A DNA stretch of 64,000 nucleotides, from contig NC_084469.1 in NCBI RefSeq assembly GCF_027409185.1, positions 32,540,293-32,604,292 on the forward strand, in the 5' to 3' direction. Shown here piece after piece: positions 11,360 to 22,241 of this stretch. Numbering within the stretch: position 1 is the stretch's first letter; every line of letters starts with the position of its first letter. The translations under genes and the position numbers were made by a program. The stretch is from Cynocephalus volans. Lineage: Eukaryota; Chordata; Mammalia; Dermoptera; Cynocephalidae. The notes under the pieces were generated by a model that saw only the letters and a list, made by a program, of their open reading frames with translations, was not told the DNA's origin and did no database searches.

Positions 11360-11869
11360 TCACTGGGCTGCACCATTGCATGCTCTCTGCTTCTCTACCA
11401 AATGACCAGACTGCAAATTTTCTAAAGTTTTACATTCTGCTTCCTTTTCAAATTCTGGCTTTACATCACGCCTTTGCTGCCATAACTCAGCATAGGCTAT
11501 TACAAGTAGCCATGCAATTTCCTTAATGCTTTGCTGCTTAGAAATTTCTTCCGCCAAATACTCGGGCTCACAACTCTTAGGTTCCAACTTCCACAGAGTC
11601 CTAGGGTATGGACACAATGCAGCCAAGTTCCTTTCCAGTTCACAGCAAGGGTGATCTTTGCTTAAGTTTCTGATAAACTCCTTCTGATTTCCATCTGAGA
11701 CCTCCATAGAACGGTCTTTACAGCCCTTATTTCTATCAGCATTCTGCTCGCCACCACATAACCAGTCTCTAAGACATTCCAAACTTTCCCTCATCTTTTT
11801 GTCTTCTTCTGAGTCCTCCAAACTCCTCCAATCTTTCCTCAACACCCAGTTCCAAAGCCATTTCCACAT
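11360..11869 (-). pseudogene. MaLR gag-like open reading frame (169 codons)
   Basis: A minus-strand frame with ATG start (MWKWLWNW) and stop, inside the MaLR internal region just downstream of its 5' LTR. It is rich in Glu/Lys, with a segment (EEISKQQSIKEIAWL) in the place of the gag-like product of MST/THE1 elements. Most copies of these elements in other mammals are broken, whereas this stretch is open for 510 bp. Its size is well below a full gag, no protease or polymerase follows, and expression or function is not implied. Frame reality is moderately supported; host use is unknown. Confidence 0.5.
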
Positions 11870-12841
11870 TTTCCAGTATCTGTTATAAGCAACACCTCAC
11901 TTCTCTGGTACCAATTTTCTGCATTAATCCGTTTGTGTTGCTATAACAGAATACCTGCAACTGGGTGATTTACAAAGAAAACAAAATTTATTGCTTACAG
12001 TTTCTGAGGCTGGGAAGTCCAAAGTCCATCTGGTGGTGGCAACAGTGAACCAGGGGTCTTACATTGCAAGATAGTGGAAGTAGAGAAAGCAAGAGAGAGA
12101 GAAAGAGACAGACTCTCCTCTTCTTTTAAAGTCCTCAGAACCACACCCCTGATCACGATTTTTAATATATTCACCACTGCATGGCCCTGTAATCTAATCA
12201 CCTCTTCAAGGCCCCACCTTACAATTGCCATAATAGGATTTCCCACCCTCTTGACAGTCACAGTGGGGCTAAGTTTCTAATACATAAAACGTGAGGGACA
12301 CAATTCAAGCTTCAATGAGGTTTGGGGGACATAATTCAATCCACCACAGGGGAAAAGTGACAGTAAAGCCAGCCCCGCAAGGGAAGCTATTCAGGGTCTT
12401 TTCAAGGGAAAGGAGTTAAGGGGTACAGGTCAGCGTCACTGGAGGTGGTCCATTCTGTTCTTCCTGGTTGCGTTATGGGTGCATGCTCAGTAGGTCCGAG
12501 ATGGCGGCGGTGTTCATCTTCCCCACAAGAGGGTCACTGTAGCGGTCACCTTGAAGCTTTGGGTGCTGGTGGGAATTCCTAAAGAGGTTTTAAGGTTAAT
12601 CTGTAACTTAATTTTTACAATTGTGGCAAACAAGCCTTGAGGAGGAGTTTTGCAGTTCTGTAGATATGTTTCCTCTCTTATCTCAGTCTATTTTATCAGG
12701 ACAGGCCATGGTGTAATCCTTTGCCCTGGGGGTTTCATGACTGAGGAGTAGAAAATTAAGAAAGTGTCTTCTGCGGGGAAAATGGAGTCAGTTTGGTTCA
12801 CAGGCCTAGACTTACTCTGTTTCACCACCATGCTGTTATCA

Positions 12842-12963
12842 CACCCAATTAAATTAATAATAATTCCTTAATATCTTATAATGCCTGGTTCATGTTCAAA
12901 TTTCTTCAGTTATCCCAAAGATGCCTTTTATGGTTGGTTTGTTCCAATCAAGAAAAAAATAAA
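12842..12963 (-). mobile_element. Old L1 3' UTR, second half of the split copy
   Basis: Continues the sequence that stops at 8460. Text around AATAATTCCTTAATATC and TGGTTGGTTTGTTCC matches the remembered L1ME-type 3' end in reverse. Confidence 0.6.
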
Positions 12964-13165
12964 GGGCCAGCCCATTACTCACTTGGGAGAGTTCAGTGCT
13001 GATAACACCAAGGCCACAGGTTCGGATCCTATATAGGGATGGCCGGTTCGCTCACTGGCTGAGCGTGGTGCTGACAACACCAAGTCAAGGATTAAGATTC
13101 CCTTACCAGTCATCTTTAAAAAAAAAAAAGAAAAGAAAAGGGAAGGAAGGAAGGAAGGAAGGAAG
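12964..13165 (+). mobile_element. Dimeric tRNA-Ile-like SINE (type A) with GGAA-rich tail
   Basis: Two tRNA-like units, then an A-run and a (GGAA)n microsatellite at about 13139-13164. It sits immediately left of the 5' LTR of the next provirus. Confidence 0.88.
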
Positions 13166-13193
13166 ATGCACCCATTGCTTTTGGTTGTTATAT

Positions 13194-13802
13194 TGTTGGA
13201 GTGAACAGGACTGAAGCTGTGTTGGGACCTAAAGCTGCCAGGGCTGCAGGAGGTGGGGGGTGGGGAGGATTTTTAAAAGGACAGTTTTTTTCTCTCCACT
13301 CCTGCTTCCCATCCCCTGACTTTCTTGTCTTGCTCACTAAGTAGAAAAACAAGGCCGAGAAGCTAATTAGTACTTCTCAAAGCTAACGGTTCTTTCTTTG
13401 AGACTTGTAGAGTTTTGAGAACTGATCAAGGCCAAACGAATGGAAGCTGACCTTGGGCACTAGCCAAGTACACTGGCGCAAATCAAAATCTTGCAGGGTC
13501 CTGAGATAACAGCGAAGATGAGAACAGAAACCAGATGAGGCATTGGCGAGACCTCGTACCTGGCTCACAGACACGGACCCCTCGTGACTCACATCTCCTG
13601 CTCTCCTGCTTTTCACCTCCCACATTCCATTCCCTCAACCCTTCCTTTACAAACCCCTCAGTAAATGTAAATCTTTGAGATGGGGTAGCCTACCATCTCC
13701 TTCAGCTGAATACATCTGCTTTTCTAACACCAACCATTTGACTTCTGAGGCTTTTTCTTTCCTTTTCAAAGGGGCGGGCAGCCGGACCTGAGTCTGGTAA
13801 CA
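13194..13802 (+). mobile_element. 5' LTR of gammaretrovirus-like ERV
   Basis: 609 bp starting TGTTGGAGTGA and ending GGTAACA, repeated at 19573-20379. The near identity of long blocks (for example CTGACCTTGGGCACTAGCC) proves the LTR pair. A TTTTAAAAGG TATA-like box lies near 13272. A possible 4-bp duplication (ATAT/ATGT) is imperfect. Confidence 0.85.
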
Positions 13803-16800
13803 GATTTTTGCAAGCCAGCCAGGAGTTGAATGCCTTGGGAGGCCTAGCCCCCCATTTCAGTGGGAGAGAGGCTGGGTCTGCCTGTGGTGCCAGCTACCTG
13901 TGGTGGGTTGACCCCAAGGCTGGGCATCTACGGATCCCTCCCAGCAGGTGCTGGACCTTGTTTATTCCGGGGAGGGCTCTCTGAATTCCAGCAATGGCAT
14001 TGACCACCAATTCCCTGCCTTTTGGTTGGTGAAGAAAAGCAATGTTAGTGAGGAGCCCACAGGCCCTTTTGTGGGAGCCAATCGGCTCTTTTGAGGAGCT
14101 GACAGGCTGTTTTGTGGGAGTCGGCGGACTCTAGGGTTGGGTAAGTTGCCCCAGCATGCATGCTTGAAGTCCTCTATTCACACTGTTTGTTAGGAAAAGG
14201 TACCATTAGTGTGGAATAGGACTTCTTGAAACTCAGACCAACCATTTGTCTGGAGGAGTGCTCCATTTGGTATGTGGCTGTTTTGTTGTGCACATCAGAA
14301 GCTATTTACCTGCACCGTTTGTTTATGACTTAGCTTGGTGTTTGGAGACAGCTGTAGGCCATAGAACCCAGCATTTTGTCTGTTTGTTTGGAAGTGCTTC
14401 ATCTGTTTGTTTGACTTTTCTCTGTGTGAATGTGAAAGTGAAACTAATAACATGGGTAGTTTCTGCTATTTCTGGCTCAAAGTCCTTTGGGCTGTATTCT
14501 GGAGACTGGCCAGCTTTAGTTATTCACCCATGACTAAGAAAGGAATGATGCTCTATTGCAATAATGTGTGGCTTATGTATGTGTCAGATTCTGCTGGAGA
14601 AAGGTCGCCACTAAATGGATCTCTTAATTATCATACTTTGGTACAATTGGAATTGTTTTGTCAAAGACAAGGCAAATGGGGATGAAAAACCTTATGTTCA
14701 GTCTTTCGTGCTTTTACATAATTAGGACTCTTTGAGAGAAGGATCAGGGTCCAAATTAATGGTAAAATAAGGTGGCTCCTCCCAACTATCTGATAAGCCA
14801 CCTTGTTATCCCCCTTTGCCAGACAGTGAGAATAAAAGAGGATAATGAAATGGAAAATCAATACTTGTTAGAAGCTTTGAGTCCCATGGGACCTGTAGTG
14901 GCACCTCTTTCTGAGCCACTGTCTGAGGCACCTCGACTTCAGACGGTGGCCCCAGAGCTTCCTGATGATGTGTTAGGTGGGGCATTAGCCCCACTCCAAT
15001 ATGATCAGGGCCCAGGAATGGTCTCTCCTTCTAAGACCCAGCAGGGCACCCACTTTGGCCCAGGTGCATACCCAACCATAGGAGGGCAGGGCACTCCACT
15101 AAACCTTTCAGACCCACTAATTCTTTCCTTACAGGAGCCCCAGGTACAATTGACAGTGGGGAACAAATCAATCAGTTTTCTATTGGAGACTGGAGCCAGT
15201 CAGTCTTTAACACTACATTAGCTAAAAGTGCTGGAAAGACAGTTCCCGTAATAGGGGTTACAGGTAGACCCCAACAAAAGCCTTTTCTTCAACCTCTGGA
15301 GTGCCATCTGGGGGACATGACATTGAGACACAGCTTTTTGTATATGCTTCAGTGTCCCATCCGTTTGATGGGAGGAAATTTACTATACAAAGTGACTTTT
15401 TCTCCTGAGAAACGATATATGCAGATATGAGTGCTTCCCAAGCAAGCCTTGCGGTTCCAGATTCCCTTCCTGGAATCAGACCTTCAAAATGTGAACTGTT
15501 TCCACCCAAAGTCTACGATCAAGTGAGTAAAACAGTTTGGGCTAATAGGGTCCCTGGCTGAGCCAAAAATATAACTCCTGTATCTATAGAACTGAAGACA
15601 GGGGCAGGAGTTCCTAAAAAAAAAAAAAAAAAACCCAAAAGTGTTTTCCAGTGTTGCTGGACTGTGTTGCCTCAGGGATTTGGAAATTCTCTGGCAATAT
15701 TTGGCGAGATGCTGGCTAGAGACTTAAGACCCCTTCGGCTTGATGAAGGAATCATTGCAATATGTGGATGATCTGCTTGTTGCTAGCCCTACCTATGACA
15801 AATGCTTAAAGAACACCATTATCACATCTGGGTTCCAAATTATTTAGGCTAATTTTGTGACCCTTATATGAGGCATTAAAGGCACTAGACACCAATCCTC
15901 TATATTGGACTAAGGAATGCCAGCAGCCATTTGAAACTGTAAAGGAAAAATTGATGATGGCTCCTGCTTTAGGCCTTCCCAAGCCTTAAAAGCCTTTCAG
16001 CCTGTATGTATATAAAGAACAAGGATTTGGACTGGGAGTTTTAATACAGTTACTCAGAACCGTGCCCCAACCTGTAGCACACTTCTTTAAACAGCTGGAA
16101 CAAACTACCAAGGATGGCCACTTTGTTTAAGGGCTGTAGCTGCCACCTGCGATATGTTACAAGAAGCAGAAAAAATTTACTTTGGGACAACCTGTTGCAG
16201 TGTGTGTGTCCCATCAGGTGCTAGGTTGCTGGCTTACTGCTGGGCATATAAGCAGTCCTTTTGAGGACTGGAAAATAGATTTCATTCAGATGCCTAAGAC
16301 AACAGGAAACTTTAAATATATGCTTGTTATATGATGGATACCTTTTCAGAGTGTGTTGAACCCCATCCAACAAGAACAGAGAAGGATTCAGATGTTGCCA
16401 AAATTTTATTAAAGGAAGTAATACCTAGGTTTGGCCTTCCAAACACAATTCAGAGTGAAAATGGACCAGCCTTTGTTTCAGAAGTCACACAGAAGGTAAG
16501 CAAGGCCTTACAGATTAAGGAAACTACATTCATCATGGACACCTCAGTCAACAGGTAAGACTGAGAATATGAACGATACTCTGAAAAGACTATAACAAAA
16601 CTTTGTCAAGAGAATCATTTAACCTGGGAGGAGGTGTTGCCAATTGCCTTGCTTAGGGTCCAGGTTGCACCTAGAAGTGGACTTAAATTGAGTCCTTTCA
16701 AGATTGTACATGGGAGACCCTTCCAGGACAGGTTAGGATTACTAGACCCAAGGATAGAACATGACAATCATATCAAACAATGTATACAACAATTATGTCA

Positions 16801-17316
16801 GGTACTAAGCACTCTTCATGAGTTTGCTCTCTCCAGGTTCCCTGTTCCACCTGATGAGATTTTGCACCCTTTCCAGCTGGGAGACAAAGTCTTATTTAAA
16901 ACCTGGAAAGAACAGGGTCCAGAACACCAGCTAAAAGCAAAATAGCACCAGCCTTTGATGTCTTACTAACAACTCATAATGCTTTAAAGCTTGCAGGAGT
17001 CAAACCGTGGATATATCGTTCCAGAGTAAGGCTTGCTCCTGAAGAAAAAGATGATGTACCCAAGTCTGCCAGCTAGTGGGCTTGTGAACCAGGGAAAATT
17101 TGTCTGTCTCTTTGTGTTTGAGTAACTAAGTTTGTGCTTTTTGATCACTAAAGACCTGATGACTAAAAAGAAAATAAATTTTTCTCCTGAGTTTCTCCTG
17201 GTAAGCTTGAGAAACAGAAAACTGGGATCCAGAACAGTTATAATTGGCTAAGTCTCTAAACAAAATTTATCTATGCACAGAGTTCTGCAAATATTAAAAC
17301 AAAAAAACCTGTTAGA

Positions 17317-17480
17317 GGGCCGGCCCGTGGCTCACTCGGGAGAGTGCGGTGCTGATAACACCAAGGCCCCGGGTTCGGATCCCATATACGGATGGCCGGT
17401 TCGCTCACTGGCTGAGCGTGGTGCTGACAACACCAAGTCAAGGGTTAAGATCCCCTTACCGGTCATCTTTTAAAAAAAAA
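17317..17480 (+). mobile_element. Dimeric tRNA-Ile-like SINE (type A) in ERV
   Basis: Forward dimer flanked by a perfect 16-bp duplication (17301-17316 and 17481-17496, AAAAAAACCTGTTAGA). Confidence 0.93.
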
Positions 17481-17491
17481 AAAAAAACCTG

Positions 17492-17614
17492 TTAGAAAGA
17501 AAATCAAGGTCACTTGGAGATTTTGTTTTTTCTTATACAATTCAGCCAGTCTTAGAAAGAAAATCAAGGTCACTTGGAGATTTTGTTTTTTCTTATACAA
17601 TTCAGCCAGTCTTA
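17492..17614. repeat. Exact 60-bp tandem duplication (two copies)
   Basis: Bases 17492-17554 are identical to 17552-17614, with a period of exactly 60. The block contains AAATCAAGGTCACTTGGAGA. No mismatch is visible, so the duplication is very recent, polymorphic, or an assembly artefact. Confidence 0.9.
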
Positions 17615-17783
17615 AGTAAATGTAAATATTTGAGAATTTAACCCCAAACTCATTTAAAATTAAAACTGAAGGGAAAAAAAGTAAAAAGGTTTTTTTGATA
17701 ATCAGACCGCTATGAGAAATGTTTTCAGAATTATCTGCCTGGGTTTACTGGTCAAATAGGATTATATTTGTCTCTGCTAGAGA

Positions 17784-17955
17784 CTTTTTTTTTCTTTTTT
17801 TAAAGATGACCGGTAAGGGAATCTCAACCCTTGGCTTGGTGTTGTCAGCACCACGCTCAGCCAGTGAGCTAACCAGCCATCCCTATATGGGATCCGAACC
17901 CGTGGCCTTGGTGTTATCAGCACCACACTCTCCCGAGTGAGCTACGGGCCGGCCT
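17784..17955 (-). mobile_element. Dimeric tRNA-Ile-like SINE (type A) in ERV
   Basis: Reverse dimer with poly-T head, flanked by an 11-bp duplication TCTGCTAGAGA (17773-17783 and 17956-17966). Confidence 0.92.
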
Positions 17956-19572
17956 TCTGCTAGAGATTTTTTAAGTTAAAGTTATGAATCCAGCCTATAA
18001 CAGAATGATCTTTGATTATAAAACTTTAGGCAAGTGGGGCTAATTTAGCATGTTGATGAAAAAGAAATCAGTATGTAAAAAAAAAAAAAGAGAGATATGA
18101 AGAAAGGTTTGGAGATGGAGATGTAGTTGTGATTAAGAAGGTTAAAAAGAAAAGAAATACTTTTATACAAAAAAGCATTTTATGTAATAAAATTTTGTCC
18201 TAGAGCAAAATACTAGTTGCTTAAAAAAGAGGAAGTATAGGACAAAATTTTAAAAAATCTAAAACATGTCATCAAATGTCTGAGTAACCCATAATAATGT
18301 TATGTGAAAGGTAAATTTATGGAAAAATTTTGTGTGTGATTAAGTTGGTTATAATTTAAAGGAAATTAGTTAAGTCTTTCTAAAGATTGAACTTTGAGAT
18401 TAAAAAGACACTGATACAGAACTGAATTTCCCCTATGTTAGAAGTTTTTCTTAAAGTATAGATCATATTCATAATAAAATTGCAAAGGTTTTGATATTTC
18501 TCTAAAGGCATCTGCAATCAGATTCATGGAAAAGACTCTAACAATACTCTTAAACACAAGTATCAAATAACCTTAACATCAATGGACAGAATAAAAGTTT
18601 TTCAGAACTCTAGTAAGAAATCTGATGAGTTTATAGAACTACTAATTAAGATCAAGCAAAGCAAAAATTAAGTACACAAAGTATCTGATAAAGATAATGT
18701 TTTGTAACTTTCATTGTTTGTTCTTTACTTAAATGTTTTTTCCCCCCATATTTAAGGAAACTGTATCTCTCAGCTATCTATAACTTACAGCAATTTGGTA
18801 AAATGTGCTCTATAAACAAAGATGGAAATATTTGCCTTTTTTCCCTCTTTGATTCCTCCAAAATTTGAAAACTGTTTGTGAGTATGCTTCTGATTTTTAT
18901 GGTAATATGGTTATTTAAATAAATGTAATAAGAATTTGCTCTCTCTTTATAACAGGATACAATTGGAAAGGTTGATTATAAATAACATGCCTCTTCTAAG
19001 TTCCTGACCCCACGTTGTTTTGCCCTAATTTGGCCTAACTGCTGTTTCATCTCCCCTCCAACCCCATATGGGACATGTCTACCTGGGAATGAGTCTTCCC
19101 AGCACTGAGGCGTCCATTCAAAGAAAAGTGAAACCTTTTTAATCAGGAAATTGATCATCAATGCTTTTATGAAGAATGATTTGATCAAAAAGGGGGAAAT
19201 AATATCTTGTCTACAAAAGCAGTTCTCTAAAGTTTCACGGCCTTGAAGGGAGTGCTCATGATTTGGATGAGACATCCTGTTCCTAAACAAAGGATTCATG
19301 TAAGTTCTTAAAATTCTTGATGTACTAATTAATGTATAGCTTGCTAACTGTGATTAAGCTACCTGCTGTCAATCAACTCTTAAGATGATAAATGAGCAAA
19401 TGCCCTTGGTCCCTCAATCACTCCAGCTGGGCACCAAAAGCTATGTCCTCCATCATGTCAAATAGTTCCATTCCACATTACCCCCTACTGCGCCCTGAAA
19501 ACAGCTTGAAGCAGTCAGATGAGTCGGCGGCCCATTCCATAGAAATGGAAGGAACTATTGACAGTGGGTAAT

Positions 19573-20379
19573 TGTTGGAGTGAGCAGGACCGAAGGCATG
19601 TTGGGACCTAAAGCTGCTTGGGCTGCGGAGGAGGGAGAGGATTTTTAAAAGGACAGTTTTTTTTCTCTCCACTCTTGCTTCCCATCCCCTGACATTCTTG
19701 TCTTGCTTGCTAAGTAGGAAAACAAGGCTGAGAAGCTAATTAGTACTTTGCAAAGCTAACAGTTCTTTCTCTGAGATTTGTAGAGTTTTGAGAGCTAATC
19801 AAGGCCAAATGACTGGAAGCTGACCTTGGGCACTAGCCAAGTACACTGGCGCAAATCAAAATCTTGCAGGGTCCTGAGATAACAGCGAAGATGAGAACAG
19901 AAACCAGATGAGGCCTTGGTGAGACCTCGTACCTGGCTCACAGACACGGACTCCTTGTAGCTCAGGTCTTCTGCTCTCCTGCTTTTCACCTCCCACATTC
20001 CATTCCCTCAACCCTTCCTTTAAAAACCCCTCAGCAGGGCCGGCCCATGGCTCACTCGGTAGAGTGCGGTGCTGATAACACCAAGGCCCCGGGTTCGGAT
20101 CCCATATACGGATGGCCGGTTCGCTCACTGGCTGAGCGTGGTGCTGACAACACCAAGTCAAGGGTTAAGATCCCCTTACCGGTCATCTTTCAAAAAAATA
20201 AATAAATAAATAAATAAATAAAATAAAAACCCCTCAGTAAATGTAAATCTTTGAGATGGGATACCCTACCATCTCCTTCAGCTGAATACATCTGCTTTTC
20301 TAACACTAACAATTTGACTTCTGAGGTTTTTTTCTTTCCTTTTCAAAGGGGCGGGCAGCCGGACCTGAGTCCGGTAACG
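19573..20379 (+). mobile_element. 3' LTR of gammaretrovirus-like ERV (SINE-interrupted)
   Basis: Starts TGTTGGAGTGA and ends GGTAACG, where the 5' LTR ends GGTAACA, so the terminal A has mutated. About 605 bp once the SINE (20035-20224) and its duplication are removed. The LTR pair differs at scattered bases, so the provirus is not recent. Confidence 0.85.
20035..20224 (+). mobile_element. Dimeric tRNA-Ile-like SINE (type A) in 3' LTR
   Basis: Forward dimer with an (AAAT)n tail. Perfect 13-bp duplication AAAAACCCCTCAG at 20022-20034 and 20225-20237. Confidence 0.93.
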
Positions 20380-20569
20380 ATGTCTCTTAAGTCTCTTTTA
20401 TTCTACAACAGACCTCCCTTCCTTTTATTTTCATGCCACTGATTTGATAAGAAACTGAATCATTTGTCCTGCAGAATGTCCTCAGTCTGGAGCTGGCTGA
20501 TTACTTCCTTGGGGTGTTTTTTAATTTGTACATTTATCTTCTTTAGTTCTCATAAACTGGTAGTTAGAG

Positions 20570-20995
20570 CCAGATGACAAAGCTTTTTTGATGTGGTCCC
20601 TGCCAACCTCATTAGGGTGATCTCATGCCACTTCCTGCCCCTCTCTGCCCTCCAGCCAGACACCTCTGAACAAAGACACCGCATTATCTCATTGTGGAAT
20701 TTCCCCTTTTCTTGCTCAACTAAGTCCTATTCCGCCTTCAGGTCTCAGCCTAAATGTCATTTCTTTAGGGAGGGAGGCATTTGATGACCCCAAGATGAGA
20801 TTACACTCTCCTCCATTAAGCCCTCATAGCACCTTGTATGTCCCCTTGGGTGACCTTTATCACACTTAGACAGTAATTTCTTGTCTACCTTTTCAATTGT
20901 AAACCCAGAAAGAATGGGAGCTACATCTGTGCCTCAGGGTCTAGCCTGGCCCGGCACACATCAGGAGCTCATAAACTGCTTATCAGATTGCCCTC
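20570..20995 (+). repeat. L2 LINE 3' region
   Basis: Carries the familiar L2 order: a CTCAGCCTAAATGTCA block, an ATTTCTTGTCTACC block, then a GGGAGCTACATC...GGCACACATCAGGAGCTCA end. Old and diverged. Confidence 0.7.
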
Positions 20996-21299
20996 CTCCC
21001 CATCCGTTCCACACTCCCTCCTCGTCTTTTGTCTGAGCTTCACACCCTACAGCCATAAAGGGGAAGCCTAGGTCCTCGGTGGACAGAGGGGAAGTAGAAC
21101 TTTCCACCAGTCCCTCGGCCAGAATATAACCTTTCCTTAAATTCCATCTACTGAATAAAAATATGAAAGGATAAGGTTATCTCCCAGTGCTGGGATTACT
21201 AAGGTTTTATTTATTCATTTTGTTTAGCTGTACTACTCATTTTTCTTCCATGAATACACAGTACTTTTGTAATAAAAATGTTTAATGTAAGGCCGGCCC

Positions 21300-21455
21300 G
21301 TGGCTCACTTGGTAGAGTGCGGTGCTGATAACACCAAGGCCACGGGTTCGGATCCTATATAGGGATGGCCGGTTTGCTCACTGGCTGAGCGTGGTGCTGA
21401 CAACACCAAGCCAAGGGTTGAGATCCCCTTACTGGTCATCTTTTAAAAAAAAAAA
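21300..21455 (+). mobile_element. Dimeric tRNA-Ile-like SINE (type A)
   Basis: Forward dimer with poly-A, flanked by a 16-bp duplication AAAAATGTTTAATGTA (21284-21299 and 21456-21471). Confidence 0.93.
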
Positions 21456-21692
21456 AAAAATGTTTAATGTACAAATGGCTCTCTTTAATAATTCACTTAC
21501 CAACTACTGATTGCATGCACACAAGGCTTTGTGTTGGGTCTTACAGATGCAAAAGGGGGAAAGACAGATGATGGCCCCTGCGTCCATGAAGATTACAGTC
21601 CAGGGCAGGGGGCAGTAAACTATGGCCTGTAGCCAAATCCAGTCCACCATCTGTTTCTGAATAGCCTGAGAGCTAAGAAATCAAAAGAAAAG

Positions 21693-21921
21693 TGAAAGGA
21701 CGAGTCGACACCAGTTGACGATCCACCGGGTTTATTAGGCAGCACACACACATATATATATGGCTTTAAGGGAAGGCTGATTGGCTTAAAATACAATCCC
21801 TACTTAGCCCCGCATGGGGCTTGGGGTGGGTGTGGCTGAGAAGGATCAGGGTGTGATCCCTTGGGGCATTTGGGTTCTTATATTCCTCGGTGTGATCCCT
21901 TGGGGCATTTGGGTTCTTACA
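21693..21921 (-). mobile_element. Solo LTR, unnamed ERV family (copy 2)
   Basis: 229-bp TG...CA sister of 10587-10907, with a perfect 5-bp duplication AAAAG (21688-21692, 21922-21926). It lacks about 90 bp present in copy 1 but keeps the same tandem block and AATAAA. Confidence 0.82.
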
Positions 21922-22241
21922 AAAAGGAATATTTCATGATAAGAAAATTACATGAAATTTCAAATTGCTGTGTCCATAGATTTATATTGTAACAAAGCCA
22001 CAACCATTTCTTCATGTATCATCTGTGGCTACTTTCAGGATACAAATGGCAGGGTTTGAGTACTGTTCTGTGACAGAAACCTATGACCTGCAAAGCCCAA
22101 AATATTTACTAACAGGCCCTTTACAGAAACCGTTTGCTGACCCTTGGTCCATGGCAAGATTTTCAAAATGCAGGATTATGAGATTTGGGATCATGAATTC
22201 AATTTAGTGAGCCTCACACAGCATTCATTTTTTACTGAAAT

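Larger units (their letters stand above)
9448..12348 (-). mobile_element. MaLR (MST/THE1-like) provirus with two LTRs
   Basis: The right (5') LTR is 11920-12348 (429 bp). The left (3') LTR is 9448-10057, about 425 bp once a nested SINE is removed. The two are closely similar (both hold GTGTTGCTATAACAGAATACC). The internal part 10058-11919 reads in reverse like the MST/THE1 internal sequence and has a gag-like frame. Later insertions are a SINE at 9800-9972 and a solo LTR at 10587-10907. MaLRs are class III-related, non-autonomous mammalian retroelements. Assignment is from remembered consensus text. Confidence 0.82.
8461..12841 (-). mobile_element. Long LTR-type element, split by a MaLR provirus
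   Basis: The two outer parts, 12349-12841 and 8461-9447 (about 1.48 kb together on the minus strand), start TGATAACAG and end AGTAACA, a TG...CA arrangement typical of LTRs. A polyadenylation signal AATAAA lies near the 3' end (minus strand, 8551-8546). A roughly 90-bp internal duplication (two TTCTGAGCCCTCTTCTGCT blocks, about 8780-8910) is visible. No reading frame for viral proteins was seen in these parts, so it is best read as a solo LTR of unknown family. It lies inside the old L1 and carries the MaLR. Exact ends are inferred. Confidence 0.5.
13803..19572 (+). pseudogene. ERV internal region: degraded gag-pro-pol, no env recognised
   Basis: Between the two LTRs, fragments in retroviral order can be seen. 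A gag/protease stretch is at 14772-15221, where the protease active-site motif reads ETGAS instead of DTGAS. A reverse-transcriptase YVDDLL motif is at 15761-15778. An integrase core is at about 16260-16560, with SENGPAF in place of SDNGPAF, followed by an integrase tail to about 17090. Frames are broken by many stops and shifts. From 17090 to 19572 the sequence is AT-rich, with two SINEs and no env recognised. The layout and motifs point to class I (gamma-like) ERVs. The element is dead and is described only. Confidence 0.8.

Noticed and set aside
14246-14685. Two overlapping frames (95 and 92 codons) before the ERV protease region as gag or a host gene
   Set aside because: They have no recognisable matrix, capsid or nucleocapsid motif. 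They are left as part of the degraded leader/gag region of the provirus.
17090-19572. env gene of the ERV
   Set aside because: No signal peptide, SU/TM border, immunosuppressive-domain-like or transmembrane pattern could be supported in any frame. The region is AT-rich and decayed.
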